Shown: positions 17,049 to 26,085 of the stretch, piece after piece
Layout: each line of letters starts with the position of its first letter
Position numbering within the stretch: position 1 is the first letter of the stretch
Source of the DNA: an uncultured Lachnospiraceae bacterium
GTDB lineage: Bacteria > Bacillota > Clostridia > Lachnospirales > Lachnospiraceae
Reading direction: 5' to 3'
DNA length: 63,769 bases
NCBI GenBank assembly: GCA_910578085.1
Contig: CAJTPM010000023.1
Location: 1-63,769, forward strand
The notes under the pieces: model-generated
What the model saw: the letters and a program-made list of their open reading frames with translations, nothing else
What the model was told of the DNA's origin: nothing
The model's database searches: none
Translations under genes and position numbers: made by a program

Positions 17049-19034
17049 AGGCTCCTGCAATTCTTTTAAAAACCTTGAGGGCTGTATCGGTTTCCTGTTA
17101 CCGCCCTCTTCTTTTGTGTCCGTTTCTCCTGTGATATAGAGTAATGTCAGTTCTTTTTTTGCTCTTGTCGCGGCGACATAAAACATCCTGCGTTCCTCTT
17201 CGATTTCTTCCTCACTTTTTGCCTTTTTGTGCGGTGTGACACCTTCATTACAGTTGGGAATAAAGACTTTATCGTACTCCAGCCCCTTGGAGCCGTGCAT
17301 GGTGATCAGTGTTACGCCGCATTCCGGCCTGCTCTCTGATTTTTCTTCTGCCTGACCGATCTCTGCCGCCTTTTTATTCACCGACCGGTTCTCTGTCATC
17401 TCAGTATTTCTTCTCTCCTCGACGATATCTCTCCACTGAGAAAGTGTCCGGCAGCCCCTGGCCGAATTTTGGATCAGATCAGCCTCCTCCAGGACATGCC
17501 TGCGGTCACCTGCTTCTGTTTTTTCCAGCAGGTAACTGTCGTAACCCACAGCTTTCCGGATATAGTTGATCGCCAGGAACACAGGCATTGTCCGTATCCG
17601 TTCCAGATCCGCCTGCAGCCGCAGAACCGTCCCCTGCATGGCAGGTCTGCCCTGATAGAAACGCATCAGATGTCCAAAATCTGCCCGTTCATTTACAGCT
17701 TCTCTGCTGATATAGCGAAGGGGCCTGTTCATAAACTGAAAAAACCGGCTTCTCGTTCTGTCTTTTACAGGAGTCTGTGCAAATTCCAGATAAGCAAGCA
17801 GATCATTTACAATCTCAGACTCGAAAATACCTTTCACTTTTTCCCGAAAGCGGCAGGGAATACCCGCCTGCCTGCATTTCTCTGCAAAAAGCGGAAACAT
17901 ACCGGAAGTTCTGTTTATCACAGCACACTCTGACAAGTTACCCGCATTTTTTTCCTGCCATAAATGCTCGATCAAAGCGCTTTCCAGCCTGTCAGAAGTC
18001 GCGTATCCTTCCAGCATGATCTCCCTGCCTTCACCGTTATGAGCCCGGCTGTTTTTGGAAAAGCGGTTTTTATTATGGACGATCAACCTTCCCGCAGCCT
18101 CCACGACCTGCGGCGTACTGCGGTAATTTATCGGCAGCGTCACAGTTTCCGCGTCCGGATAATCTACCGGGAAATGTAGCATGATCCCCGGTTTTGCGCC
18201 CCGGAAGCCATAGATGGACTGATCGTCATCCCCCACGATAAACAGATTGTTTTCCGGTGTGGACAGCCGCCTCACCAGACGGTACTGTAACGGCGCAATA
18301 TCCTGAAATTCGTCGATCAGGAGATAGCGGTATCTGGTCTGATACTGCTTTAAAATATCCGGTCTTTTCTGAAACAGTTCTTCACACTTGAGCGCCATAT
18401 CATCGAAATCCACTTTTCCCAAAATGTTCTGAGCTTCCCTGAAATCATGATTGATTTTGAAAAACAATTCCGGGGACAGAAAGTTTCCCGGTGATTCAGA
18501 GTGATCAGTCCGGTTTTTATATCGGCTGATCTCCGTTAAGATCTCTTCCAGCATATCTCCATGCATACTGATATTGTAATGATTTTTGCGGATGATATCC
18601 CGCAGTATTTTTTTCTTTTCCGCTTCGGATAAGATGCTGCCCGGTCGGCAGACAGAAGTTTCTCTCAAAATAGAATAAAAGACGGCGTGGAAAGTGCCGA
18701 AAGTCACCGGAGGATGCGTCCCTTCACAGAGGGATAAAAAGCGTTTCTGCATTTCTGCCGCTGCCGCCCTCGTGAATGTGATCACAAGGATCTCCGATGG
18801 GTTAATATGATGCGTGCCTATCAGATGTGCGATTCTTCGTGTCAGCACGAAGGTTTTGCCGGAACCGGGCCCCGCGAGGACCATCATGGGACCTGCCCCG
18901 TGAGCGATCGCCTTTTGCTGTTCCGGATTACCGGTCTGGTCCGGCTTACGAAACTGAGCAGATTTCTGCGCTCCCCGTTCCGGTAAGCCGAACTTTTGCG
19001 GGTTGCAGGAGCCGATCAGGTCAGGCTTTTTCAA
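17043..19034 (-). CDS. UvrD/PcrA-type ATP-dependent DNA helicase
   Basis: A superfamily 1A 3'-5' helicase of about 663 residues with Q-motif NPEQQKAI, Walker A AGPGSGKT, motif Ia ITFTRAAAAEM, Walker B LLIDEFQD, motif III VGDDDQSIYGFRGA, motif V TMHGSKGLEYDKVF and motif VI EERRMFYVAATRAKKEL. It is somewhat shorter than canonical PcrA and UvrD and has no clear C-terminal RNA polymerase-interaction region. The start is uncertain: the TTG at 19034 has GAGGG seven bases upstream, while a TTG at 19076, two bases after the gltX stop codon, has no proper spacing. It follows gltX closely and is probably co-transcribed with it. Confidence 0.9.
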   Translation of the reverse strand: MKKPDLIGSCNPQKFGLPERGAQKSAQFRKPDQTGNPEQQKAIAHGAGPMMVLAGPGSGKTFVLTRRIAHLIGTHHINPSEILVITFTRAAAAEMQKRFLSLCEGTHPPVTFGTFHAVFYSILRETSVCRPGSILSEAEKKKILRDIIRKNHYNISMHGDMLEEILTEISRYKNRTDHSESPGNFLSPELFFKINHDFREAQNILGKVDFDDMALKCEELFQKRPDILKQYQTRYRYLLIDEFQDIAPLQYRLVRRLSTPENNLFIVGDDDQSIYGFRGAKPGIMLHFPVDYPDAETVTLPINYRSTPQVVEAAGRLIVHNKNRFSKNSRAHNGEGREIMLEGYATSDRLESALIEHLWQEKNAGNLSECAVINRTSGMFPLFAEKCRQAGIPCRFREKVKGIFESEIVNDLLAYLEFAQTPVKDRTRSRFFQFMNRPLRYISREAVNERADFGHLMRFYQGRPAMQGTVLRLQADLERIRTMPVFLAINYIRKAVGYDSYLLEKTEAGDRRHVLEEADLIQNSARGCRTLSQWRDIVEERRNTEMTENRSVNKKAAEIGQAEEKSESRPECGVTLITMHGSKGLEYDKVFIPNCNEGVTPHKKAKSEEEIEEERRMFYVAATRAKKELTLLYITGETDTKEEGGNRKPIQPSRFLKELQEPL

Positions 19035-19078
19035 ACCGAAGCCCTCACCGATCCCCTTTTCCGTGCGATGTGTCAACC

Positions 19079-20530
19079 CTACGTCTGTTCCAGAAGCTCT
19101 ATCCCTGCCTTAATCCTGGATAAAGACTCTTCCTTTCCGAGAATTTCCATGATCTCTGTGGCCCCCGCCGGCGTCATCTGCTTTCCGGAAACTGCGGTGC
19201 GGACCGGCCACAGCACATAGCCGTTCTTGCAGCCTTTGCCTGCCACAAAATCACAGAGTGTCTGATAGAGCGCATCATTGCTGTAATCTTCCTGTTTTTC
19301 CAGGACAGGAAGCAGTTCTTTTAAAACTTCCAGAGAAGATTCCGTTGTAGTTTTCATCTTTTTGTGGGCATACATCGCCGCATCATACTCCGGCAGTTCC
19401 TCAAAAAAGTCGATCAGTGCCGGAATATCCGGGAAAACCTCGATCCTCGTCTTCACCATCTCCGCGATCTTTTTCAGTTCCAGCGGCTTCTTGACTGTTT
19501 CAGTCAAATACGGCAAAGCCATCTCATAAAACCGGTCGAAATCCATCTGCTTGATGTATTCCCCGTTCATCCATTTCAATTTTGTATAATCAAACACTGC
19601 CGGAGACTTGGACATATGGCGATAGTCAAAGGCTTCGGTCAGTTCTTTTAACGTGAAGATCTCCCGGTTATCCGAAGGACTCCACCCGAGAAGCGCCACG
19701 AAATTCACCACCGCTTCGGTCAGGAAGCCCTGCTCGATCAGATCCTCATAGGAGGAATGTCCGCAGCGCTTGGACAGCTTATTATGCTCCTCATCCGTGA
19801 TCAGAGGGCAGTGTACATAAACCGGCACCTCCCAGCCGAAGGCCTCGTAGAGCCTGTTGTATTTCGGGGAGGAAGACAGATATTCATTCCCCCGCACCAC
19901 ATGGGTGATCCCCATCAGATGGTCGTCCACCACATTGGCAAAATTATAGGTAGGATAGCCGTCAGATTTGATCAGGATCATATCGTCCAGCTCCGCATTC
20001 TCCACCGCGATATCTCCGTAGATCTCGTCGTGGAACACCGTTTCGCCTTCCGTGGGGTTATTCTGTCTGATCACATAGGGCACACCGGCGGCAAGCTTTT
20101 CTTCCACCTCCTCTTTGTTCAGGGAAAGACAATGCTTATCATAGACGTTGATCTCCTTCCCGGCCACGGTTCTTGTCAGGCCCGCCAACCGCTCTTTGTC
20201 GCAGAAACAATAATAAGCCTCACCCTTTTCGATCAACTTTTTCGCGTATTCCAGGTACAGTCCGCTTTTTTGTCTCTCGCTCTGTACGTAAGGCCCCACA
20301 CCACCGTCCTTATCCGGCCCCTCATCGTGGACAAGGCCTGTCTTTTTCAGCGTCCTGTAGATGATATCCACAGCCCCTTCCACAAGCCTTTCCTGATCGG
20401 TATCCTCAATACGGAGAATAAAATCTCCGCCCTCATGCTTGGCGATCAGGTAGGCATATAAGGCCGTCCTCAGATTGCCTACATGCATCCGCCCGGTGGG
20501 ACTGGGCGCAAATCTAGTCCTTATTTTCAT
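19079..20530 (-). CDS. gltX: Glutamyl-tRNA synthetase
   Basis: A 483-residue class I synthetase that attaches glutamate to tRNA-Glu. The HIGH-type motif is PSPTGRMHVGNLRTALYAYL at the N-terminus and the KMSKS-type loop is KLSKRCGH near residue 245. Length and domain order are those of bacterial GluRS. GGAG lies 10 bases before ATG 20530, and a promoter is visible at 20642-20670. No T-box element was found in the roughly 100-base leader. Confidence 0.95.
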   Translation of the reverse strand: MKIRTRFAPSPTGRMHVGNLRTALYAYLIAKHEGGDFILRIEDTDQERLVEGAVDIIYRTLKKTGLVHDEGPDKDGGVGPYVQSERQKSGLYLEYAKKLIEKGEAYYCFCDKERLAGLTRTVAGKEINVYDKHCLSLNKEEVEEKLAAGVPYVIRQNNPTEGETVFHDEIYGDIAVENAELDDMILIKSDGYPTYNFANVVDDHLMGITHVVRGNEYLSSSPKYNRLYEAFGWEVPVYVHCPLITDEEHNKLSKRCGHSSYEDLIEQGFLTEAVVNFVALLGWSPSDNREIFTLKELTEAFDYRHMSKSPAVFDYTKLKWMNGEYIKQMDFDRFYEMALPYLTETVKKPLELKKIAEMVKTRIEVFPDIPALIDFFEELPEYDAAMYAHKKMKTTTESSLEVLKELLPVLEKQEDYSNDALYQTLCDFVAGKGCKNGYVLWPVRTAVSGKQMTPAGATEIMEILGKEESLSRIKAGIELLEQT

Positions 20531-20641
20531 CGCTTTATACTCCTTTGTTTCATAATGATAGTTTTTTACTGTCTGTTTTATGTGTTTACAAATCGCAGGT
20601 TAATAATGTGAAGAAATGACCCGGCTCGGTTTATCCCAGTT

Positions 20642-20670
20642 ATTTTAGCATACTATAAAATCCATAACAA
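20642..20670 (-). promoter_or_regulatory. Promoter of gltX
   Basis: Minus-strand TTGTTA (20670-20665), 17-base spacer, TAAAAT (20647-20642), about 110 bases before the gltX start codon. It is the best match in the 145-base gap between the GNAT gene and gltX. Confidence 0.5.
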
Positions 20671-20675
20671 GAAAT

Positions 20676-21167
20676 TTATGATGGTTTTTTTGCCAGATTT
20701 CCCGCCATACACAGTGACTCCGCCATATCAACATAAGGCCCATAATTCGGAATCACCTCGAAACCCAGTTTCCTGTATACCGCACAGGATTCCGTAAGCA
20801 GCTCCCCTGTCTCAAGCAGCATCCTTTCATATCCCAGTTCTTCTGCCCATTCCATCAGCAGAGAAACCAGCCTTGTCCCAATTCCCCTTCCCTGAAAATC
20901 CGGGCGAATAAACACCCGCTTCAATTCCACAGTCTTAACCTCAGATCCGTCCTTTTCCACACTGAAATATTTCCGAATCGCTCCGCCACCCACAGGCATT
21001 TCCTCCTCATAGACAACGATCGCTTCTTTTATATCATCCAATTTGTTAAATTTACTGTATTTATCCCGCTGTATCTTTTTCCCGACGCGTCTGTCCAGAT
21101 ACGCATCCAGCATAGCGCAGTTCTCGATAAAGTCTCTGTTCTTACCGTCTGTTCTTACATACTCCAA
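20676..21167 (-). CDS. GNAT-family N-acetyltransferase
   Basis: A 163-residue single-domain acetyltransferase. The acetyl-CoA binding motif A is clear as VELKRVFIRPDFQGRGIGTRLV (R/Q-x-x-G-x-G/A) at about residues 79-100, followed by LGYERMLLETG and a C-terminal YRKLGFEVIPNYGPY motif. The acceptor substrate cannot be told from sequence. It starts at a TTG (21167), supported by AGGGGGC about eight bases upstream. It lies downstream of the kinase-like gene on the same strand. Confidence 0.88.
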   Translation of the reverse strand: MEYVRTDGKNRDFIENCAMLDAYLDRRVGKKIQRDKYSKFNKLDDIKEAIVVYEEEMPVGGGAIRKYFSVEKDGSEVKTVELKRVFIRPDFQGRGIGTRLVSLLMEWAEELGYERMLLETGELLTESCAVYRKLGFEVIPNYGPYVDMAESLCMAGNLAKKPS

Positions 21168-21238
21168 AATATATGCCCCCTTTCAGGTAGACTGCATTAT
21201 GCGGATCAGCACAAAGCAGATAAAATCTGTTACATCAA

Positions 21239-21868
21239 TTATCTCTGCTCCTGATGCTCCTCCACATACTTCAAAAACTCCGGCGTTTTCGCCCAATACT
21301 TTATCCCCCAATTTTCAAAATTCCACTCATCCATATAAGAATTACATTCATAGTCCACATAATATAGCTTATGAGAAGATGCAAAGGTATTTTGCTTCCC
21401 GGAATATAATTCAGAGAAATCTGCCTGCGCATTTCGCCTCTCCTCCCGCAGAATGAAATTTGTAGGAAAAAAATCAATATTAAGCCCGGCATCATACAAA
21501 ATCCTGCACATTTCCTTTACCTGCTGCAGACAGCTCTCGGGCAGCGCATCCTTTAAGACAAGTTCATACACCGTCTCACCTTCTATGTACTCCTTTATGA
21601 GCCGTTCATTCTCAGGATCTGCATCGAGCATTTCCGGCATTGCAATACCAAGATCTTTCAGACGATGGTAATCTCTTATTTCCGCCGCCATCTTATCCCC
21701 AAACTGGTAATAATCGCACCGCTCATGGTGAATCTGTTTTAGAACAGCCATATTGTCTCCGCTCTGTGCCAGATAGGAATAGCCGCCCTTTCCTCTTCCC
21801 AGCAGCCGCAGAATCTTCCATTCCCGTTCTCTGACAGTTACGATCTCATCCGCACGAAATTCCGACAC
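21239..21868 (-). CDS. Protein-kinase-fold protein (RIO/KdoK-like)
   Basis: A 209-residue protein with a minimal kinase fold: glycine-rich loop LLGRGKGGYSYLAQ, Lys in MAVLKQIHHE, hinge region LIKEYIEGETV, catalytic-loop analogue NIDFFPTNFIL (Asp and Asn kept, HRD His replaced) and metal-binding Asp in YYVDYE. It is likely an active small-molecule or protein kinase, with unknown substrate. I chose the GTG at 21868 because GGGAGG lies nine bases upstream. A GTG at 21892, abutting the upstream stop codon, has no ribosome binding site. It is the middle gene of a frameshifted gene/kinase/GNAT cluster. Confidence 0.7.
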   Translation of the reverse strand: MSEFRADEIVTVREREWKILRLLGRGKGGYSYLAQSGDNMAVLKQIHHERCDYYQFGDKMAAEIRDYHRLKDLGIAMPEMLDADPENERLIKEYIEGETVYELVLKDALPESCLQQVKEMCRILYDAGLNIDFFPTNFILREERRNAQADFSELYSGKQNTFASSHKLYYVDYECNSYMDEWNFENWGIKYWAKTPEFLKYVEEHQEQR

Positions 21869-21892
21869 CAGATAATACCTCCCTGAAATCAC

Positions 21893-22388
21893 TTATTCTG
21901 TATATAATTGCGGTACGCCCGTCCAGGCGAGTTCCGGCATGGAATCCAACTGATTTAAATAAACATAGATCGTCTGATGATCTCCCCAGATTCCCGAATC
22001 CGGCTGTTTTGTACATAAAGTGATATGATAATATCCGGGATTTATTTTGAGAATCTGTTCCGGCGGACAGTCTGCACTCCATTCCATCAGCCAAAACAGG
22101 TCGATCATACATAATTTATCATCCTGTATGTCGATGCCAAGCCGAATGGCAACGGGATATTCTGCAAGCAGCTCCTCCTGCGGATACCCTTCTCTGCATT
22201 TAAGCGTAAAATCTCCGCCTGTTCCGGTACAAAATCCTACCACATCCCCCTGTTTAATATGCCTGGCGACATCCTCAGGCCGCAAAAAAATTGCTTCCCT
22301 CAGGAATCTCCCTGTTCGTTTCCGGAGAATAAAATACAATCCCCATTCCGTCTATTGCCAGACTGATATCTTTTTCCTCAAAATTCAT
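21893..22388 (-). pseudogene. Unrecognised ~165-residue protein gene, frameshifted at an A7 run
   Basis: An ATG at 22388 (GGGG upstream) opens a frame beginning MNFEEKDISLAIDGMGIVFY that hits TGA at 22277-22275, eight bases past a homopolymer (A7 on the plus strand, 22284-22290). The continuation LRPEDVARHIKQGDVVGF... runs in another frame to 21893 and has no start of its own. Removing one base of the run joins the two into one uninterrupted protein. I see no recognisable domain; it is rich in aromatic and acidic residues and soluble. It lies directly upstream of the kinase-like gene. The break may be a sequencing error, a recent mutation, phase variation or slippage. Confidence 0.65.
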
Positions 22389-22625
22389 AAATTTTACCCC
22401 ATAAAATAAAGAAAATTTTTGAAACTGTCTCGATTCTACCACAAATTTTTTCCATATTCAATCACGTAAACAAACGATTTCAAATCCACTGCTTATTTAC
22501 AGGTAATCAGTACATCAGTCCTGACGGACTCATCACCAATTTCTAATCCGCCCTGCATAATTTTCCTCTCATTACACATCCTAAATCAAACCGCCAAAAG
22601 CTTTTTTCAAGGAGGAATCCACTAC

Positions 22626-23387
22626 GTGAGCGATAAAAAACACAAAAACAGGAAAAAAAATCATAAAAAAGATCAGGAGGCATACCGCATGGGCGACGAT
22701 AAAAACAAAAAACAGGGTGAGGAAACGAGAGAAGAAATCAAGGAAAGCGGCCAGCTGATCCTTGACAAAAACAAAAAGAAAAACCATATTCAGCTGATCA
22801 CGATCATTGGCGAGATCGAAGGCCACGATAATCTGGGCAGCAATTCCAAAACCACAAAGTACGAGCATATTCTGCCGAAACTGGCCGCAGCAGAGGACGA
22901 TGAAAATATTGACGGCCTGCTCTTTTTGCTGCATACCATGGGTGGCGACGTGGAAGCGGGCCTTGCTATTGCGGAACTGATCGCATCCATCAGCAAACCC
23001 ACCGTATCCCTTGTGCTGGGCGGCTCCCACTCCATCGGCGTTCCGATCGCCGTCAGCACAGACTGTTCTTTCATTGTTCCCACCGGAACCATGGTAGTAC
23101 ATCCGGTGCGCATGAGCGGCACAGTGATCGGCGCCAAACAGACTTTCGACTATTTCAGACAGATGCAGGCCCGTATCAGTTTCTTTGTCTCCCATCATTC
23201 CGATATCAGCAAAGAGCGTTTTGAGGAGCTGATGATGGAGACAAAAATGCTGACCAAGGACGTGGGCACGATCCTCGAGGGTTCAGAGGCAGTGGAGGAA
23301 GGCATTATCGACGAAGTCGGCGGCCTCAAAGAGGCCATGGCTGAACTGCAACGAAGGATCGAAAAGCAGAAAACGGGAAAACATTAG
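22626..23387 (+). CDS. tepA: ClpP-family serine protease, TepA/YmfB type
   Basis: A 253-residue cytosolic protein with the ClpP/crotonase fold. The nucleophile Ser lies in LGGSHSIGVPIA (about S136) and the general-base His in MVVHPVRMSG (about H159), with the HTMGGDVEAGLAIAEL oligomer/oxyanion region before them. B. subtilis TepA is the named relative. The N-terminal 50 residues are extremely Lys-rich and low in complexity. Two starts look usable: GTG 22626 with AAGGAGG, and ATG 22689 with AGGAGG; the second would remove 21 basic residues. It is monocistronic and convergent with the membrane protein gene. Confidence 0.85.
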   Translation: MSDKKHKNRKKNHKKDQEAYRMGDDKNKKQGEETREEIKESGQLILDKNKKKNHIQLITIIGEIEGHDNLGSNSKTTKYEHILPKLAAAEDDENIDGLLFLLHTMGGDVEAGLAIAELIASISKPTVSLVLGGSHSIGVPIAVSTDCSFIVPTGTMVVHPVRMSGTVIGAKQTFDYFRQMQARISFFVSHHSDISKERFEELMMETKMLTKDVGTILEGSEAVEEGIIDEVGGLKEAMAELQRRIEKQKTGKH

Positions 23388-23408
23388 TGTGCGACTGAAC
23401 TGTGACGT

Positions 23409-25037
23409 TTACACATCAAAGTCATCATCATCTGCTACCTCAAGATCAAATTTCATATCCGCTTCCTTCACCTGAAAACCGAAATCCGCCTGCGCATGGC
23501 TCTTCTTTTTCGGTATGGGAAGCGGATTATGCAAGGGTTCGCCGGGAGCAGGTTTTTCCTGCTCTTTTCCTTCATCTATCATCTTTTCCATACTCATCTT
23601 TTTTTGTACCTTTCTTTTTATCTTCTTTTCAGTTGTTATATTTTCTTTCATGATCTCCTCTTTTTTCATCTTTTCGCTTCCTGGCATTTTCGTTTTTTCT
23701 TTGATGAAAAGTTTTCTCTTTTTTTCCGCGGCAACTGAATTTTTTTCTTCCCTCAGTATTGCATCTTCCCCTTCTGTCTCCGTCTGTGCTTCCGGCAGAC
23801 GAATAACACCATGGAAACCGATCCCCGCTAACAGAACCCACGAAAGAGTCGTGATCATCTGTGCATCGCCATAAAAAATATTGAAGACAGACAAAACATA
23901 AACAAGGAACAGATTCAAAATAAAGGCGCTGTTCTGATTCCTTTTCCATATAAGAAATGCAGGAATCACAAAGAAAGCGAGAGAAATAAGCAGCACAGAA
24001 CCAACCAGAGTTGTGTCCGGTAACAGCACAACATCTTTGAGGGCCCCCCTGTCAAAACCTGTACGCTGCGCATAAAGCGTATAAAGCGCCTTCAGATATT
24101 CCATTAAACTCATTTTTCCTGTTTGTGAAGCATACAAAGCAAACAGGAAAAATCCGACCATACCACCCAAAAGCGCCGTTAAATGAATCTTCACTGCCGG
24201 TTTTATCTTCTCACTGTCCAGAGAGTACAACATCGCAAAAAAGAGATACAGAGAGATGCCATACAAATCAAGGTAACATAAAAAACCGATATAGACACCT
24301 GCAATAAAGGTAAAAAGGTAAAATGACGAAGAAAATCGACTTCTTTCTTTAAATTTCTGAAAAAGCATTCCTGACAGAAAAAAACCAAACAGATAAAAAG
24401 AAAGAAAGAAAAACTCCGGTGTCAGTGAAAATACATATCCCAGTGTTCCCGGCAGAAAAGCAAATACTGCCATAGAAGTAACAGCAGGAACTACTCCCGA
24501 AAAAGACCGCACAGCGCTGTATAACAACAGCAGACAGGCAAAAAACAGAATGATCTGCAGTATCACTCCGGCAAAAGGCGTATTTCCAAAAATGAGGAGC
24601 ATGACATGTAACAGGCATGGATAGAGCCAGGACGCTCCATGCACCACAAAGGACACATTTTTTCCGGCAGAAACAAGCGCCTGACTGTAAAAGCTGTTAT
24701 CCTCCAGTGTCAGCGGAATATGATAAAACATGTACAACACAAGATATATTACCGCTCCAACCAGAATAAGCACCGGTAAAACCACGGAGACCACTTTTTC
24801 CAGCCGCTCTTTATCTCTGATATGTTCTCCGAGTTCCATGCTGAGCGTGCGGAGTGCAAAAAAAACCAGACTGGTCAACAGCAGATAGCCCCACACAGCA
24901 CCTGCAACACCGACATAGGACCAATTTAACAATTCATCGATCCTGGCCGCATCCAAAGCAAAAATCATTGCAAGACAACACAAAACTGCAAAAGCTGCCC
25001 ATATAAAATAGCTGAATATACTTTTTTTCAGATTCAT
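23409..25037 (-). CDS. Polytopic membrane protein with charged cytoplasmic tail
   Basis: A 542-residue protein with about 10-12 predicted transmembrane helices in the first 420 residues and a highly charged Lys/Glu-rich tail of about 120 residues ending in an acidic VADDDDFDV motif. The tail contains LHNPLPIPKKKSHAQADFGF, similar to a motif I recall at the ends of other Lachnospiraceae membrane glycosyltransferase-like proteins. The topology is like GT39/GT83 (PMT/ArnT-like) enzymes. It immediately follows a polyprenyl-phosphate glycosyltransferase, so use of a lipid-linked sugar is plausible. ATG 25037 with GGGG upstream is preferred over a TTG at 25049. Confidence 0.7.
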   Translation of the reverse strand: MNLKKSIFSYFIWAAFAVLCCLAMIFALDAARIDELLNWSYVGVAGAVWGYLLLTSLVFFALRTLSMELGEHIRDKERLEKVVSVVLPVLILVGAVIYLVLYMFYHIPLTLEDNSFYSQALVSAGKNVSFVVHGASWLYPCLLHVMLLIFGNTPFAGVILQIILFFACLLLLYSAVRSFSGVVPAVTSMAVFAFLPGTLGYVFSLTPEFFFLSFYLFGFFLSGMLFQKFKERSRFSSSFYLFTFIAGVYIGFLCYLDLYGISLYLFFAMLYSLDSEKIKPAVKIHLTALLGGMVGFFLFALYASQTGKMSLMEYLKALYTLYAQRTGFDRGALKDVVLLPDTTLVGSVLLISLAFFVIPAFLIWKRNQNSAFILNLFLVYVLSVFNIFYGDAQMITTLSWVLLAGIGFHGVIRLPEAQTETEGEDAILREEKNSVAAEKKRKLFIKEKTKMPGSEKMKKEEIMKENITTEKKIKRKVQKKMSMEKMIDEGKEQEKPAPGEPLHNPLPIPKKKSHAQADFGFQVKEADMKFDLEVADDDDFDV

Positions 25038-25073
25038 TTGTTTCCCCAAACGGGTTTAAAACTTCCGTCTGCT

Positions 25074-26045
25074 TTACTGTTCTTTATTTTCAGATGATTC
25101 TCTTTCATCCAGAAAGGTTTCTATATTGTATCGGGGTCTCTGTTTTACCTCTATATAAATCTTGCCGATATACTGCCCGATCAACCCGATACTGACAAGC
25201 TGTACGCCGCCTAAAAACCAGATCGACAAAATTAAAGAAGTCCATCCGGCAGTTACACGCCCGGTGAAATAACTCCAGAGCGCATAAACAGCCGCCAGAA
25301 ATGACAATACAATAATGCCGATCCCCAGCGTTGTGATCAGACTGATCGGCTTTACACTGAAAGAACTGATTCCATTGAATGCCAGCGCCAGCATCTTTTT
25401 AAGTGGATACTTGGACTCTCCTGCCACCCGTTCTTTTCTCTCATAGTAAACACAGTCCGTCTGATAGCCGATAAGCGGCATCATACCACGCAGAAACAGA
25501 TTGGTTTCCCTGTATTTTGAAAACTGTTCTACGGCCCGCCTGGACATCAGTCGAAAATCTGCATGGTTATAAACAGTTTTCACGCCCATCATTGCCATCA
25601 GTTTATAAAAACTCTGGGCTGTAAAACGTTTAAAGAACGTATCGGAAGACCTGTCTTTGCGCACACCGTATACGATATCATTTCCCTCATGGAATTTATC
25701 GATCATCTCCTCGATTACGGCCACATCATCCTGAAGATCCGCATCAATGGAAACCGTCACATCACTACAGTCCCTCGCGGTGATAAGTCCGGCAGTCAGT
25801 GCAAACTGATGCCCTACGTTTCCGGCCAGTTTTAAGCCCTTTACATTTGAGTGAAGCCTGTGCTCCTCCTCGATCAGTTCCCAGGTTCTATCCTTGCTGC
25901 CATCATCCACAAAAAGTACAAAACTGTCCTCCGCTATTTTTTTCTTCCTAATCAGATCCTCCAGCACACCTCTCAGTGCTTCAGATGAGATCTTCATCAC
26001 CGCTTCTTCATTATAACAGGGTACCACAAGTGCAAGTCTGTCCAT
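25074..26045 (-). CDS. Family 2 glycosyltransferase, polyprenyl-phosphate type (GtrB/YkcC-like)
   Basis: A 323-residue GT2 enzyme with N-terminal catalytic domain (VVPCYNEEAV, FVDDGSKDRTW, DXD-like SIDADLQDD, and a HADFRLMSRRAV segment) and two C-terminal transmembrane helices (about 235-258 and 268-290). The family moves a sugar from a nucleotide donor to undecaprenyl phosphate at the inner membrane face. The adjacent polytopic protein could be the partner that uses or flips the product. ATG with AAAGGA upstream. Donor sugar unknown. Confidence 0.88.
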   Translation of the reverse strand: MDRLALVVPCYNEEAVMKISSEALRGVLEDLIRKKKIAEDSFVLFVDDGSKDRTWELIEEEHRLHSNVKGLKLAGNVGHQFALTAGLITARDCSDVTVSIDADLQDDVAVIEEMIDKFHEGNDIVYGVRKDRSSDTFFKRFTAQSFYKLMAMMGVKTVYNHADFRLMSRRAVEQFSKYRETNLFLRGMMPLIGYQTDCVYYERKERVAGESKYPLKKMLALAFNGISSFSVKPISLITTLGIGIIVLSFLAAVYALWSYFTGRVTAGWTSLILSIWFLGGVQLVSIGLIGQYIGKIYIEVKQRPRYNIETFLDERESSENKEQ

Positions 26046-26085
26046 GTGTTTTATCCTTTCTATGCTCCTTCCAAACAGGTTTTCC

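Noticed and set aside
22581..23198. 205-codon frame antisense to tepA
   Set aside because: The opposite strand encodes a clear ClpP-like protein; the hydrophobic, Phe/His-rich antisense product is a shadow of its codon usage.
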